A DNA stretch of 57,559 nucleotides. It comes from a virus. The notes beneath the pieces are model-generated. The model saw nothing but the letters and a program-made list of their open reading frames with translations, made no database searches and was not told the DNA's origin. The position numbers were made by a program, and so were the translations under genes. Location: IMG/VR virus record IMGVR_UViG_3300005538_000014, positions 1 through 57,559 of that record, one strand, 5' to 3'. This document shows positions 15,525 to 24,190 of the stretch, one piece after another. Position 1 is the first letter of the stretch. Each line of letters begins with the position of its first letter.

Positions 15525-17555
15525 TTACGCGCTGGCCGAGCCAGAGTACGGAACGGCGTACACAGTGACCGTCACGTAGTTGACCGGAATGACTGGCGAG
15601 ACTTGTCCCGTCACCGCGATCACATCGCCAACGAGCGTCGCGCTGAGGTTCTGGAACGGCGGGTTCGTGGAGTCGCCCGCGAGCACGCCAGGTCCGTTCG
15701 GCTCCGGCACGGCGAGGCCGTTCAGGCACGTCTCGGAGATCGAGATTGCCTGTGCCAGAACATCCGGCGTCCCCTTCTTGCCGATGAGAGGTTTGAGCGC
15801 CGCGCGCCACGAAAGCAGCACGTAGTCCAGTGCGGAGCCGGTCGAGATTTCAACCTTGTCGTAGCTGTTATCGTTCAGCCACGTACTGACGCTCTGAACC
15901 ACCTCGAAGCCGTCCGGCGTCTGCACGACACAGAACACGCCGCCGTTGATCAGGGCGTCCGTGTCGGACGGAACCCGGAGTTGCCCGGAAGTTCCGTCGT
16001 GATGCAGAGTCGGAGCAAGGCCGCGCACGATCAGCGACTTGCCGGTGAGCGGAGTGCCCGGCCCCGCGCCAGCGAACCCGCCAGCAACGAGGGCTGCCAG
16101 AATGTACGGCGCGTAGGTGTTAAGCTGCTTGCTCTTGCCGTTGCCAGCGCCGACCGGATAGTCCATGTAGCTCTGATAAATCAGGCCCGTGCGGTCGCTG
16201 TTGAAGAGAAGCGCCTGTGCGAGGGCCTGGTCATCCGTGGTGCCGCTCGCCATGCCGAAGAAATTGCGCCGCTCGGACCGCCCGATGGTGGACATGTACT
16301 GCGCGTGCGCGTCCGCCATCGCCCCGATTGTGCCGCTGCTCGAAAGAGCGCACAGCCACCGACAATCAAGGATGGTCTGCATGAGCGTGAATGCGTTGGA
16401 CCAGTCGCCATTCACCGGACTCTGCACGATCTCGCCCGAGAACGGCGTGTTGGTCACGACCGCAAGGTTGCCCTGAACGCCGAACAGGTTTTGCGCGTTC
16501 GTGGTGAGCGGCGAATAGGCGCTGTTCAGGTAGTCAACGACCGCCTGAATGTTGCCCGTCGCGGTGTAGAGGCCGGTCTTGACGTCGACAGTCGTACACT
16601 TGTCGAGGTTGTTAAGCACCGCCTGCCCGGCGTAGCCATTGACCGGAGTCGCGGCAAAGCCGACCGCATTGGCGTTGATGTACGCGCACATGTCGTCGAT
16701 GCGGTTGAAATTCGCGAGCGTAAGCTGCAAAATCTGCGTTCCAGACGGCGCATACAGCGTCAGCGTAGCGTTGCTGATCGTCATTTGTGCGGATGCAGCC
16801 CCGCCACTGTATTGGATCGTAAACAGGTTGCGGTGAATGTTGTCCTGAGAGTAGGACACCGCGCCGAGGGCCACCGTGACGAGGTAGCCGTTCTTGCTGC
16901 CGTTCGCGACCGAGATCGACATGTTGTTGCCGCGACCCCACGACTGCGCCTGGACGCTGATCGCGTTGTTGCCCGCGCCGTCCTTGAGCATCGTGGACGC
17001 CTGCACGAGATCGCCGAAGCACTGGTACGTGCCGAGCACCGTTGCAGCGCCAGGGTTCGAGGCCAGTGGATATGAAAAGTGCGTGGGATCGACCACGGTG
17101 ACGACGAGGCCGGAGCCATTGTAGCCGGAGGGCGTACAACCGGCGATGGTTACCTGATCGCCATTCGTCATGTTCGAGGTCGAGGCGACTTGCACGGTGA
17201 CCGTGCCAGAGGTCCACGACAGGCCAAGGATTGCAGTCGGCCCGTAGCCGGCCTTTTGGTTTTTCACGACCCGGATACAGGAAATCGTGCTCGGCGCGCC
17301 GACATCATCGTCGTCGGATGGATTGAAGGCCGCGCGGCAAGCGTCAACGAGGTCGCCGCTGATGAAGATGGATTGCGCCTGCGCCGGGCTGGATACCTCG
17401 GTTTCGACGCCAGGCTGGCCGTCCTTGGCCGTGCCGACCAGAACGAGCTTTGTACCGACGTTCTGGTTTGCCGGAGACATGGCAGAGTCATTCACCGCGC
17501 TCAAAACTTGGGGCGTGGTGTATTGCTGCCCGTTGTAGAAAATGCCCGCAGTCAT
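15525..17555 (-). CDS. Contractile tail sheath protein
   Basis: 676 aa. N-terminal strand block with NVGTKLVLVGTAKDGQPG and a later sheath core with CRWLCALSSSGTIGAMADAHAQYMSTIGRSERRNFFG, PYILAALVAGGFAGAGPGTPLTGKSLIVRGL and NGGVFCVVQTPDGFEVVQSVSTW. These are diagnostic of the phage sheath family. An additional beta-module of about 65 residues (SGTVTVQVASTSNMTNGDQV... SYPLASNPGAA, roughly 115-185) is inserted near the N-terminus; this module is common in phage surface proteins. Preceded by a GGGGGGGG-containing ribosome site. It is encoded with the tube. Confidence 0.88.
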   Translation of the reverse strand: MTAGIFYNGQQYTTPQVLSAVNDSAMSPANQNVGTKLVLVGTAKDGQPGVETEVSSPAQAQSIFISGDLVDACRAAFNPSDDDDVGAPSTISCIRVVKNQKAGYGPTAILGLSWTSGTVTVQVASTSNMTNGDQVTIAGCTPSGYNGSGLVVTVVDPTHFSYPLASNPGAATVLGTYQCFGDLVQASTMLKDGAGNNAISVQAQSWGRGNNMSISVANGSKNGYLVTVALGAVSYSQDNIHRNLFTIQYSGGAASAQMTISNATLTLYAPSGTQILQLTLANFNRIDDMCAYINANAVGFAATPVNGYAGQAVLNNLDKCTTVDVKTGLYTATGNIQAVVDYLNSAYSPLTTNAQNLFGVQGNLAVVTNTPFSGEIVQSPVNGDWSNAFTLMQTILDCRWLCALSSSGTIGAMADAHAQYMSTIGRSERRNFFGMASGTTDDQALAQALLFNSDRTGLIYQSYMDYPVGAGNGKSKQLNTYAPYILAALVAGGFAGAGPGTPLTGKSLIVRGLAPTLHHDGTSGQLRVPSDTDALINGGVFCVVQTPDGFEVVQSVSTWLNDNSYDKVEISTGSALDYVLLSWRAALKPLIGKKGTPDVLAQAISISETCLNGLAVPEPNGPGVLAGDSTNPPFQNLSATLVGDVIAVTGQVSPVIPVNYVTVTVYAVPYSGSASA

Positions 17556-17570
17556 TGGTTACCCCCCCCG

Positions 17571-17846
17571 TTACGCTGGCAGATTGATGAAGGCCGCGTA
17601 GCGCGCGGCGTAGTTTGTGCGTGTGTCGTACGTGCGCTTGCCGACCGTCTCGTAGTGGTAGAAGCCCTTGAGCAACTCCACTCGCTTGTCCGCGTGCGAT
17701 TGGGCGCGGCAAAAATCGGTAATCGAAATCCGCGGCTCTGCTTCCGCTGGCTTCTCCGCGACGGGCGTTGGCCCGCCAGCGGAAACCGGGACAACGCCCG
17801 TATTCAGTGGAGCGGCCGGCTTCGCCGCTTCGGTTTCATTCGACAT
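17571..17846 (-). CDS. Small hypothetical tail-region protein
   Basis: 91 aa between the putative tail completion gene and the sheath. The first 40 residues are Pro/Ala/Glu/Thr-rich and likely disordered (PLNTGVVPVSAGGPTPVAEKPAEAEP). The rest is a compact helical part with ISITDFCRAQSHADKRVELLKGFYHYE. No family is recognised. Consistent spacing and codon use support a real gene; a structural or chaperone role in tail assembly is only a guess. Confidence 0.6.
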   Translation of the reverse strand: MSNETEAAKPAAPLNTGVVPVSAGGPTPVAEKPAEAEPRISITDFCRAQSHADKRVELLKGFYHYETVGKRTYDTRTNYAARYAAFINLPA

Positions 17847-17858
17847 AGTTCAACCCCT

Positions 17859-18698
17859 TCACGTCTCCGTTGCTGTTACCGTCACGTCGGAAATTGGCGT
17901 ACCGTCCGCGAAATCGATCACGCTCGGAGCGAGGCAGGAGAACTCGCCAACGGCCTGATAGACGGGACTGGAAAAGGTCTCGAAATCCTCTTGGTTGGAG
18001 ATCGAGAAATCGATTGTTTCGCAGCCGAGGCTTTCAAAGACTGGCAAATTGCCAATCACGACCGCCTTCAATGCGCGCCGAAGCACGGCGCGTTCGTTCG
18101 GATTCTGCGACCAGGCGATGAGAGTCAGGCGAACGCGCGAGAGCCAGCCCTCATCGGCATGAAACGTGCGGAAAATCGGGTCGAAATAGTCACCAGAGAG
18201 GTCTTCGCCGATCCCGCGAACCTCTGACGAGTCGCCAGAAACATGCACGGTGACGCACGGCCACTTGGCGTTTTCAAAAAGCGGCGGCGCGGAATAGACC
18301 GGGATGTAGTCGTTGTCGTGGGTGAGCGTTCCCGCCTCCACATAGGCGCGCAGCCCATCTTCGAGGCGCGAGCGCATGACGCTTGCGACGTCTTCCGACA
18401 AGTCTGTGAATTGGGAGTTCGGGGTCGCCGAGACGATGTTCGCGAGCGTCCACCATGCGGCCGGGTCGAGATCGTATTCGGCGTAGTAGTACAGGGTGCC
18501 ATTTGACAAGTTTTGGTAATCGATCACCGATGTCGACGCGGCGTCGCCATCGAGCACCACAAACGCGTCCGGGTCGTCGTACCCCGTGAAGGTCCGCGTG
18601 AGCTTGCGGAGGATTCGCACCTCTGCCGTGCCAGCGGGCGGGCTGAATAGCACCTTGACGGCAGTCCCGACCGGGAGCGGCACGGCGGCGTTGATCAT
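17859..18698 (-). CDS. Putative tail completion/terminator protein with FN3-like N-terminus
   Basis: 279 aa. Residues about 10-80 look like a fibronectin/Ig-type beta-sandwich (GTAEVRILRKLTRTFTG... YQNLSNGTLYYYAEYDL). The remainder has helix EDVASVMRSRLEDGLRAYVE, then LRRALKAVVIGNLPVF and beta-strands. This resembles tail terminator proteins encoded just upstream of sheath and tube. The ATG is 13 bases after a promoter element, so it opens the transcript for sheath and tube. Function by position. Confidence 0.5.
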   Translation of the reverse strand: MINAAVPLPVGTAVKVLFSPPAGTAEVRILRKLTRTFTGYDDPDAFVVLDGDAASTSVIDYQNLSNGTLYYYAEYDLDPAAWWTLANIVSATPNSQFTDLSEDVASVMRSRLEDGLRAYVEAGTLTHDNDYIPVYSAPPLFENAKWPCVTVHVSGDSSEVRGIGEDLSGDYFDPIFRTFHADEGWLSRVRLTLIAWSQNPNERAVLRRALKAVVIGNLPVFESLGCETIDFSISNQEDFETFSSPVYQAVGEFSCLAPSVIDFADGTPISDVTVTATET

Positions 18699-18720
18699 GG
18701 CGGCAGACTGCCGTCACGAC
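18699..18720 (-). promoter_or_regulatory. GTGACG-type late promoter of the sheath/tube transcript
   Basis: Minus strand: GTCGTGACG ends 13 bases before ATG. The -10-like hexamer is CAGTCT, followed by GCCGCC and ATG. It lies in the short divergent region facing the plus-strand cargo island. Confidence 0.65.
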
Positions 18721-18793
18721 GCCGTTGTGATTCTCACCACCTCAGAATCTTCGGTAAGGCTGTCGGCAGACGTGTGTTGTCTCATCCGGCCCC

Positions 18794-20383
18794 ATGACGA
18801 AGCGAAAGCGACAGGGGCCGCTCTGCCCCAAATGCGGCGGCCCCGTGGTTCGAGCCGGACACGCGCGCGGCGTCCAGAGATACCAGCATGGAGGCGACGG
18901 CAAAAATCCGTGCCGCTGGCACGGCACGAAGCCCGTGCAGCACGCATCGGACCAAAGCAAGGGTATCGACAGGGTAGCCGCGGATCGCCTCTACGCGAGC
19001 GTTAAAACGGCAGAGCGCAAGCGTTACGTGGTGACGGCGGCGCAGAACGCCACGCCGATCAACAAAGCGTTCTTCGCGAGCCTCCTCACCTACTGCAAGG
19101 AGCGCCGCGCCCAACTCATTGTCATTCCATACCGCTACAAGAATCCCACCTCGATGTGGAGCGAGAAGGCGGAGCACGACGATTGGTGGGCGTCGGAACT
19201 TGCGCCGCACCTTCTGGACCGCCGCACGCAACTGAATGACAACCTTGTGTTGCTTTCGGACATCAAAACGCAACCGACCGCTACGGCACCGCTCCAAGGG
19301 TACGAGACAATCAGCGGCGGAAACTCCGCCATCATCGGGCATCCGAAGATCGAATTGAAATCGGTTCCCGCTCCGCAGTCGCGCTTGCCGAAACTCCTGC
19401 TTTCAACTGGCGCGGTCACCGTCAAAAACTACATCGAGTCCAAAGCCGGCAAGCAGGCCGAGCACCACCATTCGTTCGCCGCAACAGCGGTCGAGGTTTC
19501 TGGCAAGAAATTCCACGTCCGCCAGCTTAACGCCACGCGGAACGGCTCCTTCATCGATTTCACGACGGAGTACGACGGCGAAAACACGCGGCATGCGCCA
19601 TGCGAGGCCCTTGTCATGGGCGACAGCCACGTCGAGTTCATCGACAAGCGCGTGGCGGCCGCGACGTTCGGGCCTGGCGGTCTGGTCGAGGCGCTCAAAC
19701 CCAAATATCTCGTTTGGCACGACGTTCACGATTTCTACAGCCGCAACCACCACCACCGCGGCCGCGTGTTCGTCAACCTGGTCAAGCACGTCACGGGCCG
19801 CGACGACGTGGAGAAGATGCTCCGCGAGACGTTCGCCTACGTGGACAGCGTGACGCCAGCGTACGTCCGCAACATCTTCGTGCCATCAAACCATCCTGAC
19901 GCGCTTGCTCGATGGATCGAGGAGACCGATCCACGTCAGGATCCTCGCAACTGCATCTTTTGGGCGCAGACGTTCGCCGCGATGGCGGAGGGAGCGCGAT
20001 GGACAGAATCCGGCGCGAGCACGATTGACCCGTTCGCCTATTGGGGAAGGCGCTGGCTGAAAACCTCCGGTCAGGCCACGTTCCTGCATCGCGGCCAGAG
20101 CTTCACAATCAAGGGGATCGAGGTTGGCTTCCATGGCGACAAGGGCGCGAACGGCGCGCGCGGAACCGTCAAGAGCTACTCGCGCATCGGCGTCAAAACC
20201 ATCACCGGGCACGGCCACGCGCCCGAGATCAAGGATGGAGCCTATCGCGTAGGAACGAACTCGCTTCTCGCCCTCGAATACAACACGGGCGCGCCGAGTT
20301 CATGGCTTCACACCGACTGCACCATTTACGCGAACGGCAAGCGGTCACTCATCAACATCATCGACGGGGAGTTCAGGGCGTGA
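18794..20383 (+). CDS. Phage metallophosphoesterase (T5 A1-like) with N-terminal zinc ribbon
   Basis: 529 aa. The N-terminus (CPKCGGPVVRAGHARGVQRY... C) is a zinc ribbon as in InsA-type proteins. The C-terminal half has all five calcineurin-like phosphoesterase motifs: GDSH (276-279), HDVHD (309-313), PSNH (364-367), FHGD (446-449) and GHGH (472-475). The whole-chain pattern matches the phage family related to T5 A1, a pre-early DNA transfer/DNA degradation factor. The inferred activity is therefore a metal-dependent nuclease or phosphatase. No clear Shine-Dalgarno precedes the ATG. It is the first gene of an opposite-strand five-gene island. The enzyme fold is firm; the substrate is unknown. 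Confidence 0.8.
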   Translation: MTKRKRQGPLCPKCGGPVVRAGHARGVQRYQHGGDGKNPCRWHGTKPVQHASDQSKGIDRVAADRLYASVKTAERKRYVVTAAQNATPINKAFFASLLTYCKERRAQLIVIPYRYKNPTSMWSEKAEHDDWWASELAPHLLDRRTQLNDNLVLLSDIKTQPTATAPLQGYETISGGNSAIIGHPKIELKSVPAPQSRLPKLLLSTGAVTVKNYIESKAGKQAEHHHSFAATAVEVSGKKFHVRQLNATRNGSFIDFTTEYDGENTRHAPCEALVMGDSHVEFIDKRVAAATFGPGGLVEALKPKYLVWHDVHDFYSRNHHHRGRVFVNLVKHVTGRDDVEKMLRETFAYVDSVTPAYVRNIFVPSNHPDALARWIEETDPRQDPRNCIFWAQTFAAMAEGARWTESGASTIDPFAYWGRRWLKTSGQATFLHRGQSFTIKGIEVGFHGDKGANGARGTVKSYSRIGVKTITGHGHAPEIKDGAYRVGTNSLLALEYNTGAPSSWLHTDCTIYANGKRSLINIIDGEFRA

Positions 20384-20994
20384 TCATCGTTCCTGAACTG
20401 CAAAAGGTATTCATTCTGGTGCCGCGCACCGGGAGTGGGTCGCTGTACCGAGAACTGCATCGGGTCTATCCGCGGTCAATGCTGCTTTACCGCCACATGG
20501 AGGCGGACGGATGCCCGCGCGGCTATGATCGATGGCAGCGCGTCGGCTTCGTGCGGCACCCGCTGATGCGGCTGTGGAGCCTCTTCCGGTTCATGCAGCA
20601 ATTCACCGAGAGCGCACACACAAAGGACATCGACGAGGCCCGGCGTATCCAAGAACAAACTCGCTGCGGGTTCGAGACTTGGTTGCTCCACAACGATGCG
20701 CCATTCACCAAGGCTCACGATCTCGTTGGAACCCACATCTACAGGCCCATCATGTGCCGAATTAACGGCGCGCCAGAAAACAAGTGCAGTCAGTACGACT
20801 ATCTTCGGCCGGACCTTGGAACGCTGGTACTCAAATTCGAGAATCTGCGCGAGCACATGACTGAGTGGGGCTTGTCGCCGACACTGAGAAAAAACCACAT
20901 CGGCAATCCGCCGCCGCCTCTATCGCCAGCAATTTCCGACCACATCGCGCGCTATTGCGCGTGGGATTTGGAACAGCACTGCGCCTTTATCTAA
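20380..20994 (+). CDS. Sulfotransferase-like protein
   Basis: 204 aa from a GTG that overlaps the previous stop (GTGA). The N-terminus (KVFILVPRTGSGSLYREL) is the PAPS-binding loop of sulfotransferase family 2 type enzymes. RWQRVGFVRHPLMRLWSLFRF carries the conserved R-x-P-x-x-R-x-x-S 3'-phosphate motif. A downstream FENL segment (LVLKFENLREHM) is also typical. Such enzymes transfer sulfate from PAPS to small molecules, carbohydrates or proteins. Its target in phage infection is unknown. Translationally coupled to the metallophosphoesterase. Confidence 0.75.
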   Translation: MIIVPELQKVFILVPRTGSGSLYRELHRVYPRSMLLYRHMEADGCPRGYDRWQRVGFVRHPLMRLWSLFRFMQQFTESAHTKDIDEARRIQEQTRCGFETWLLHNDAPFTKAHDLVGTHIYRPIMCRINGAPENKCSQYDYLRPDLGTLVLKFENLREHMTEWGLSPTLRKNHIGNPPPPLSPAISDHIARYCAWDLEQHCAFI

Positions 20995-21005
20995 CGGGAA
21001 GACTC

Positions 21006-21434
21006 ATGAGCACGGAAACAGGACAAATCAGAACCTTCAATACCGGCGCAAACCGCAACGCAGAGACCGGGAAATACGATTACGAGGGATTCATGTCCCC
21101 GCTCGTGCTCGAAGCCTTTGGGGCATACATGCACTTTAACCGGCACCTCGCTGACGGCACGCTGCGCGATAGCGACAACTGGCAGCGCGGCATTCCGCAG
21201 CCAGTCTACATGAAATCAGGCTGGCGGCATTTCTTTGATTGGTGGAAGCACCACCGCGGCCTCACCATTGGTGAGGGGCTGGTTTTCGCCATCTGCGGCC
21301 TCCTGTTCAACGCGCAAGGCTATCTGCACGAATTTCTCAAAGCGAACCCTGGCGCGCTCGCGGCGGCCATTTCTGCCAACGAAGCCGCCAGAAAAGCCCG
21401 CTGGAACGCGGCAAAAACCGACAAGGCGGCGTGA
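21006..21434 (+). CDS. dATP/dGTP diphosphohydrolase N-terminal-like (DUF5664 family) protein
   Basis: 142 aa; I chose ATG 21006 since upstream frames overlap the sulfotransferase gene. The core TGANRNAETGKYDYEGFMSPLVLEAFG... MHFNRHLADGTLRDSDNWQ... MKSGWRHFFDWWKHHRG... LFNAQGYLHEFLK matches the family named dATP/dGTP diphosphohydrolase N-terminal domain. These are all-alpha proteins resembling MazG-like nucleotide pyrophosphohydrolases that remodel the dNTP pool. It appears here as a stand-alone domain. Conserved acidic and His residues suggest metal binding. No base-modification gene is visible in the window. Confidence 0.75.
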   Translation: MSTETGQIRTFNTGANRNAETGKYDYEGFMSPLVLEAFGAYMHFNRHLADGTLRDSDNWQRGIPQPVYMKSGWRHFFDWWKHHRGLTIGEGLVFAICGLLFNAQGYLHEFLKANPGALAAAISANEAARKARWNAAKTDKAA

Positions 21435-21473
21435 CTGTAATTTCGCCCCCGGACGAGAGGCGGGGAGACGCAA

Positions 21474-21965
21474 ATGACGACGGTCGCATGGGACGGAAAA
21501 ACGATGGCATGCGACTCGTGTTGGAGCTATGAAAACGCTGTTGACACGCTGCAAAACAAGATCACGCGTCTCCCGAACGGGGCGCTCCTCGGCCAGGCAG
21601 GAGACAACGACGCCCGCGACATCATCAAATTCCTGTCCGGTGTGAAATCGCCAGCGAAGCTCCCGAGCCGCTCCCGCCTCCAAAGGTTCAAAATCGATTT
21701 CCTTGGTCTGATGGTCTTCTCGAATGGCCGCGTGTTCAAGATCGCGACGGCAACGGACTACACCGATCAGGAATACGATGTTGGCCTTTGGGAGGTGAAC
21801 GCCGGCATCAATGCCATCGGAACCGGCGCGATGATCGCTATGGGCGCGCTGGCCGCTGGCGCGTGCGCTCGGGAGGCAGTCGAAATCGCATGCAGATACG
21901 ACGTAAACTCCCGCACTCCCATTCACACGTTCACCCTCAATGACAACGCTAAAAGTAAGCGTTGA
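21474..21965 (+). CDS. HslV/proteasome-beta-like Ntn hydrolase
   Basis: 163 aa with a strong ribosome site (GAGGCGGGGAGACGCAA then ATG). The N-terminus MTTVAWDGKTMACDS is that of phage proteins related to HslV and proteasome beta subunits: a Thr directly after Met as potential nucleophile, and the W-D-G-x-x-M/L-A-x-D strand-turn. Later blocks (ITRLPNGALLGQAGD, NAIGTGAMIAMGALAAGACAREAVEIAC) match the strand-helix order of the fold, including the G-T/S-G and A-x-E-A helix. It may be a protease or an inactive homologue; the Thr is present. No ATPase partner is seen nearby. Confidence 0.75.
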   Translation: MTTVAWDGKTMACDSCWSYENAVDTLQNKITRLPNGALLGQAGDNDARDIIKFLSGVKSPAKLPSRSRLQRFKIDFLGLMVFSNGRVFKIATATDYTDQEYDVGLWEVNAGINAIGTGAMIAMGALAAGACAREAVEIACRYDVNSRTPIHTFTLNDNAKSKR

Positions 21966-22731
21966 TCTCGCACACCTGACCGCCATTTCTGGCGCGGTCG
22001 AGGCGGCCGTCTTTCAAAATCTATCTTCCGCTGTCGATAAGGTCGCGGCCGTTGGCGCACAGCGATGGCGCGAGGCGGCGTTTCGCGCGAAACTCTGGCG
22101 GACAGAGGCGCAGATGTACGCAGACTCGATCAGCTACCGCATGACGGGACCGTACTCCGCCACAATCAGTGCGACGTACCGCTACGTCGAGGACATCGAG
22201 ACTGGCCGCCCCGCGCGCGACCTCAAAGTGTTGCTGAATACCAGCAACAAGGTCCGGCGCAACAAGAAGGGCCAGCTTTATCTCATCATCCCAATGCGGC
22301 ACGCGAACCCGGCGTCGACGGGCGGAGAGTTCGGCCGCCCCATGCCGAAGCACATTTACGAGGAGGCGAAGAGCCTGGCACCGTCGCGCGTGACCGGCAT
22401 GGGAAAGCGCTTGTCGGCCCGTGGCGTCATGGTCCCGCAGCGCAAATACCAGTGGGGCGGCCGGCTGCCGGAAGGTCTCGCGCCGAAGATGAAGCCGCAC
22501 CACGCGACTGACATCTATTCCAACATGTACCGCTTCAATGCGGAAAGCGGAAAATCAGGCAGATACTCGAACTATCTCACGTTCCGCATCATGGGCGAGT
22601 GGCAGACAGACAAGTGGATCGTCGCGCCGAAACCCGGCCTCTACATCGCCAAGGGTATTGCCGATGGCTTGCAATCCGATGCGCCCCGGATTTTCGAGCG
22701 CGCCTTGCAGGCTGACCTCGCGGCCGCTTAG
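21940..22731 (+). CDS. Putative virion morphogenesis protein (HK97-gp10-like position)
   Basis: 263 aa. The start overlaps the upstream gene by 26 bases, and the stop overlaps the stop of the convergent neck gene by two bases. The N-terminal helix (VFQNLSSAVDKVAAVGAQRWREAA) and a Ser/Tyr-rich strand region (DSISYRMTGPYSATISATYRYVEDIETGRPARDLK) recall tail-completion proteins of the HK97 gp10 type. The C-terminus ends with a helix typical of minor virion proteins. It sits next to head-completion genes although on the opposite strand. The assignment is tentative. Confidence 0.4.
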   Translation: MTTLKVSVDLAHLTAISGAVEAAVFQNLSSAVDKVAAVGAQRWREAAFRAKLWRTEAQMYADSISYRMTGPYSATISATYRYVEDIETGRPARDLKVLLNTSNKVRRNKKGQLYLIIPMRHANPASTGGEFGRPMPKHIYEEAKSLAPSRVTGMGKRLSARGVMVPQRKYQWGGRLPEGLAPKMKPHHATDIYSNMYRFNAESGKSGRYSNYLTFRIMGEWQTDKWIVAPKPGLYIAKGIADGLQSDAPRIFERALQADLAAA

Positions 22732-23366
22732 CGGCCTCCGTAAAGATCGAACCGTCGCGCGAGAAATTTCACCGGCAGCGACGCGCCCTGATTGTTGTTC
22801 CGCGTCGACGGCAGATGCGTGTAAACGTAAAATTCGAGGTACTTGACGCCCGTCACGGTGTACGCCGTATCAGCCGGAGGCGCTGTTTGCCCTGTCGTCC
22901 ATGACAGGCTTCCGTCCGCGTTGACCGTTGGGATGGATCCCTGAATGATTTGCGTTCCCGTTGGGTCGAGCCAAAACACGGCCGAGATACTTTTGATCGT
23001 TCCGGTCAGCTTGTCATTCGCGCCCGGCTCGATCACGAGCGAGAATGACACCGTGGCGTAGAGCGCGCGAATGCGGTCATATTGAGCGGCCGCATACATT
23101 GGTGAGTCAGAGCCGACAGTAAACAACGCGTCGCCTTGCTCCCACGTCCCGAACTGAGCGAAGGCTTTATCGTTCCGCATGTTCTGCATGCCAGCGAAGC
23201 ACGTCACCTCGTCCGCCCAAATGCGCCCCTTGCCTTTGCACACAGGGCAATTCGGCTTCGACGCGCCGGTTGTCGGGTCCACGCACGGGCACGCCGACGC
23301 AGACCGCCAACCGAACGCCTGCATGTTGTTGATCATCCCGTTGAAGAAATCGACGGAAAAATCCAT
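22728..23366 (-). CDS. Putative head-tail completion protein with a Cys-rich zinc motif
   Basis: 212 aa, starting at an ATG that overlaps the upstream stop (TAATG); a longer frame lies inside the preceding gene. The N-terminal region has CPCVDPTTGASKPNCPVCKGKGR (C-x-C...C-x-x-C), a small zinc knuckle similar to those of neck proteins. A beta-rich body follows (VSFSLVIEPGAND... YLEFYVYTHLP). It follows the connector-type gene and precedes tail genes, so a neck or completion role is likely but inferred. Confidence 0.5.
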   Translation of the reverse strand: MDFSVDFFNGMINNMQAFGWRSASACPCVDPTTGASKPNCPVCKGKGRIWADEVTCFAGMQNMRNDKAFAQFGTWEQGDALFTVGSDSPMYAAAQYDRIRALYATVSFSLVIEPGANDKLTGTIKSISAVFWLDPTGTQIIQGSIPTVNADGSLSWTTGQTAPPADTAYTVTGVKYLEFYVYTHLPSTRNNNQGASLPVKFLARRFDLYGGR

Positions 23367-24181
23367 TACGCGATCATCCCGATCATGCCCGCGCCGGCGC
23401 CGTGAATCTTTGTCCACAGGCCGCCGTTCGATCCCTTTGGCCCAAAGAGCGCGAAATCAATTTGCTCCTGGTAATCGGAAATCTTGAACGCGAGTGATTG
23501 TGACATGCCGTCAACCGAGCCGGAGACGGAGCTAGGCTGATAGATACCCTGCATGATTTTGAGCAGGGCCTTTTTGTAAATGACATCGATCAGATGCGGC
23601 CAGTTTTCGGTTGCGCCAATGCCCGTGCTGTCAGTGATCCCCAAGCCGGCGTCGTATTCGACTTGGATCATGGCCGGGATTTGCGAGCCGCCGCCGAGGG
23701 CCTGCATCAGGAATGCGCCGAGCGGCGCGACGAATTGCGAGGACGCGGGTACAAGCCGGATATGACCGTACTTTTTATCGAGGCGCAGCCAGTCGTTTGG
23801 AATCGCGAACACCGTGCTTGTCGGGTTCGGATAGACCATGTTGATCGACGTAACGCTGATAATCGGGATATGCCGCGTGACGATGTAGCCCCACCGTTCG
23901 TCACGGAAAAAATCGGCGTCGTAATCGTAGCCAGGCTCTACCGTCCACGGCTCGCCATTCAGAGCGGCGATTTGCTCATCTGTCGGGTCGTTGCCGCCAG
24001 AGAACACATGCGTCTCCTCGAAGAAAACCTTGAGCGAGATCGCGATTTCCTGTTCGGCCGCCTGAATTTGCTGCAAAATGTAGTCGTCGGAGAACGTCGC
24101 CTTCGGGAAATACATCGCCTGTACCGGGGCGAGCCGGTCCGCGCGGAACGCGGTAACGTCACTGCCCTCGAAAATGCTCAT
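23366..24181 (-). CDS. Putative head-tail connector protein
   Basis: 271 aa, between capsid genes and tail genes. The N-terminal half begins with a helical bundle segment (FSDDYILQQIQAAEQEIAISLKVFFEE) that resembles gp6/gp15-type adaptor helices. This is followed by beta-strands and a Trp/Tyr-rich loop (FFRDERWGYIVTRHIP). The C-terminal helix (LIDVIYKKALLKIMQGIYQPSSVSGSVDGMSQSLAFKISDYQ) has the S-x-S-x-D-G-M/L-S motif that I associate with connector proteins. Upstream lie a promoter-like element and a terminator-like hairpin. Confidence 0.6.
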   Translation of the reverse strand: MSIFEGSDVTAFRADRLAPVQAMYFPKATFSDDYILQQIQAAEQEIAISLKVFFEETHVFSGGNDPTDEQIAALNGEPWTVEPGYDYDADFFRDERWGYIVTRHIPIISVTSINMVYPNPTSTVFAIPNDWLRLDKKYGHIRLVPASSQFVAPLGAFLMQALGGGSQIPAMIQVEYDAGLGITDSTGIGATENWPHLIDVIYKKALLKIMQGIYQPSSVSGSVDGMSQSLAFKISDYQEQIDFALFGPKGSNGGLWTKIHGAGAGMIGMIA

Positions 24182-24190
24182 CGCGCGCCC

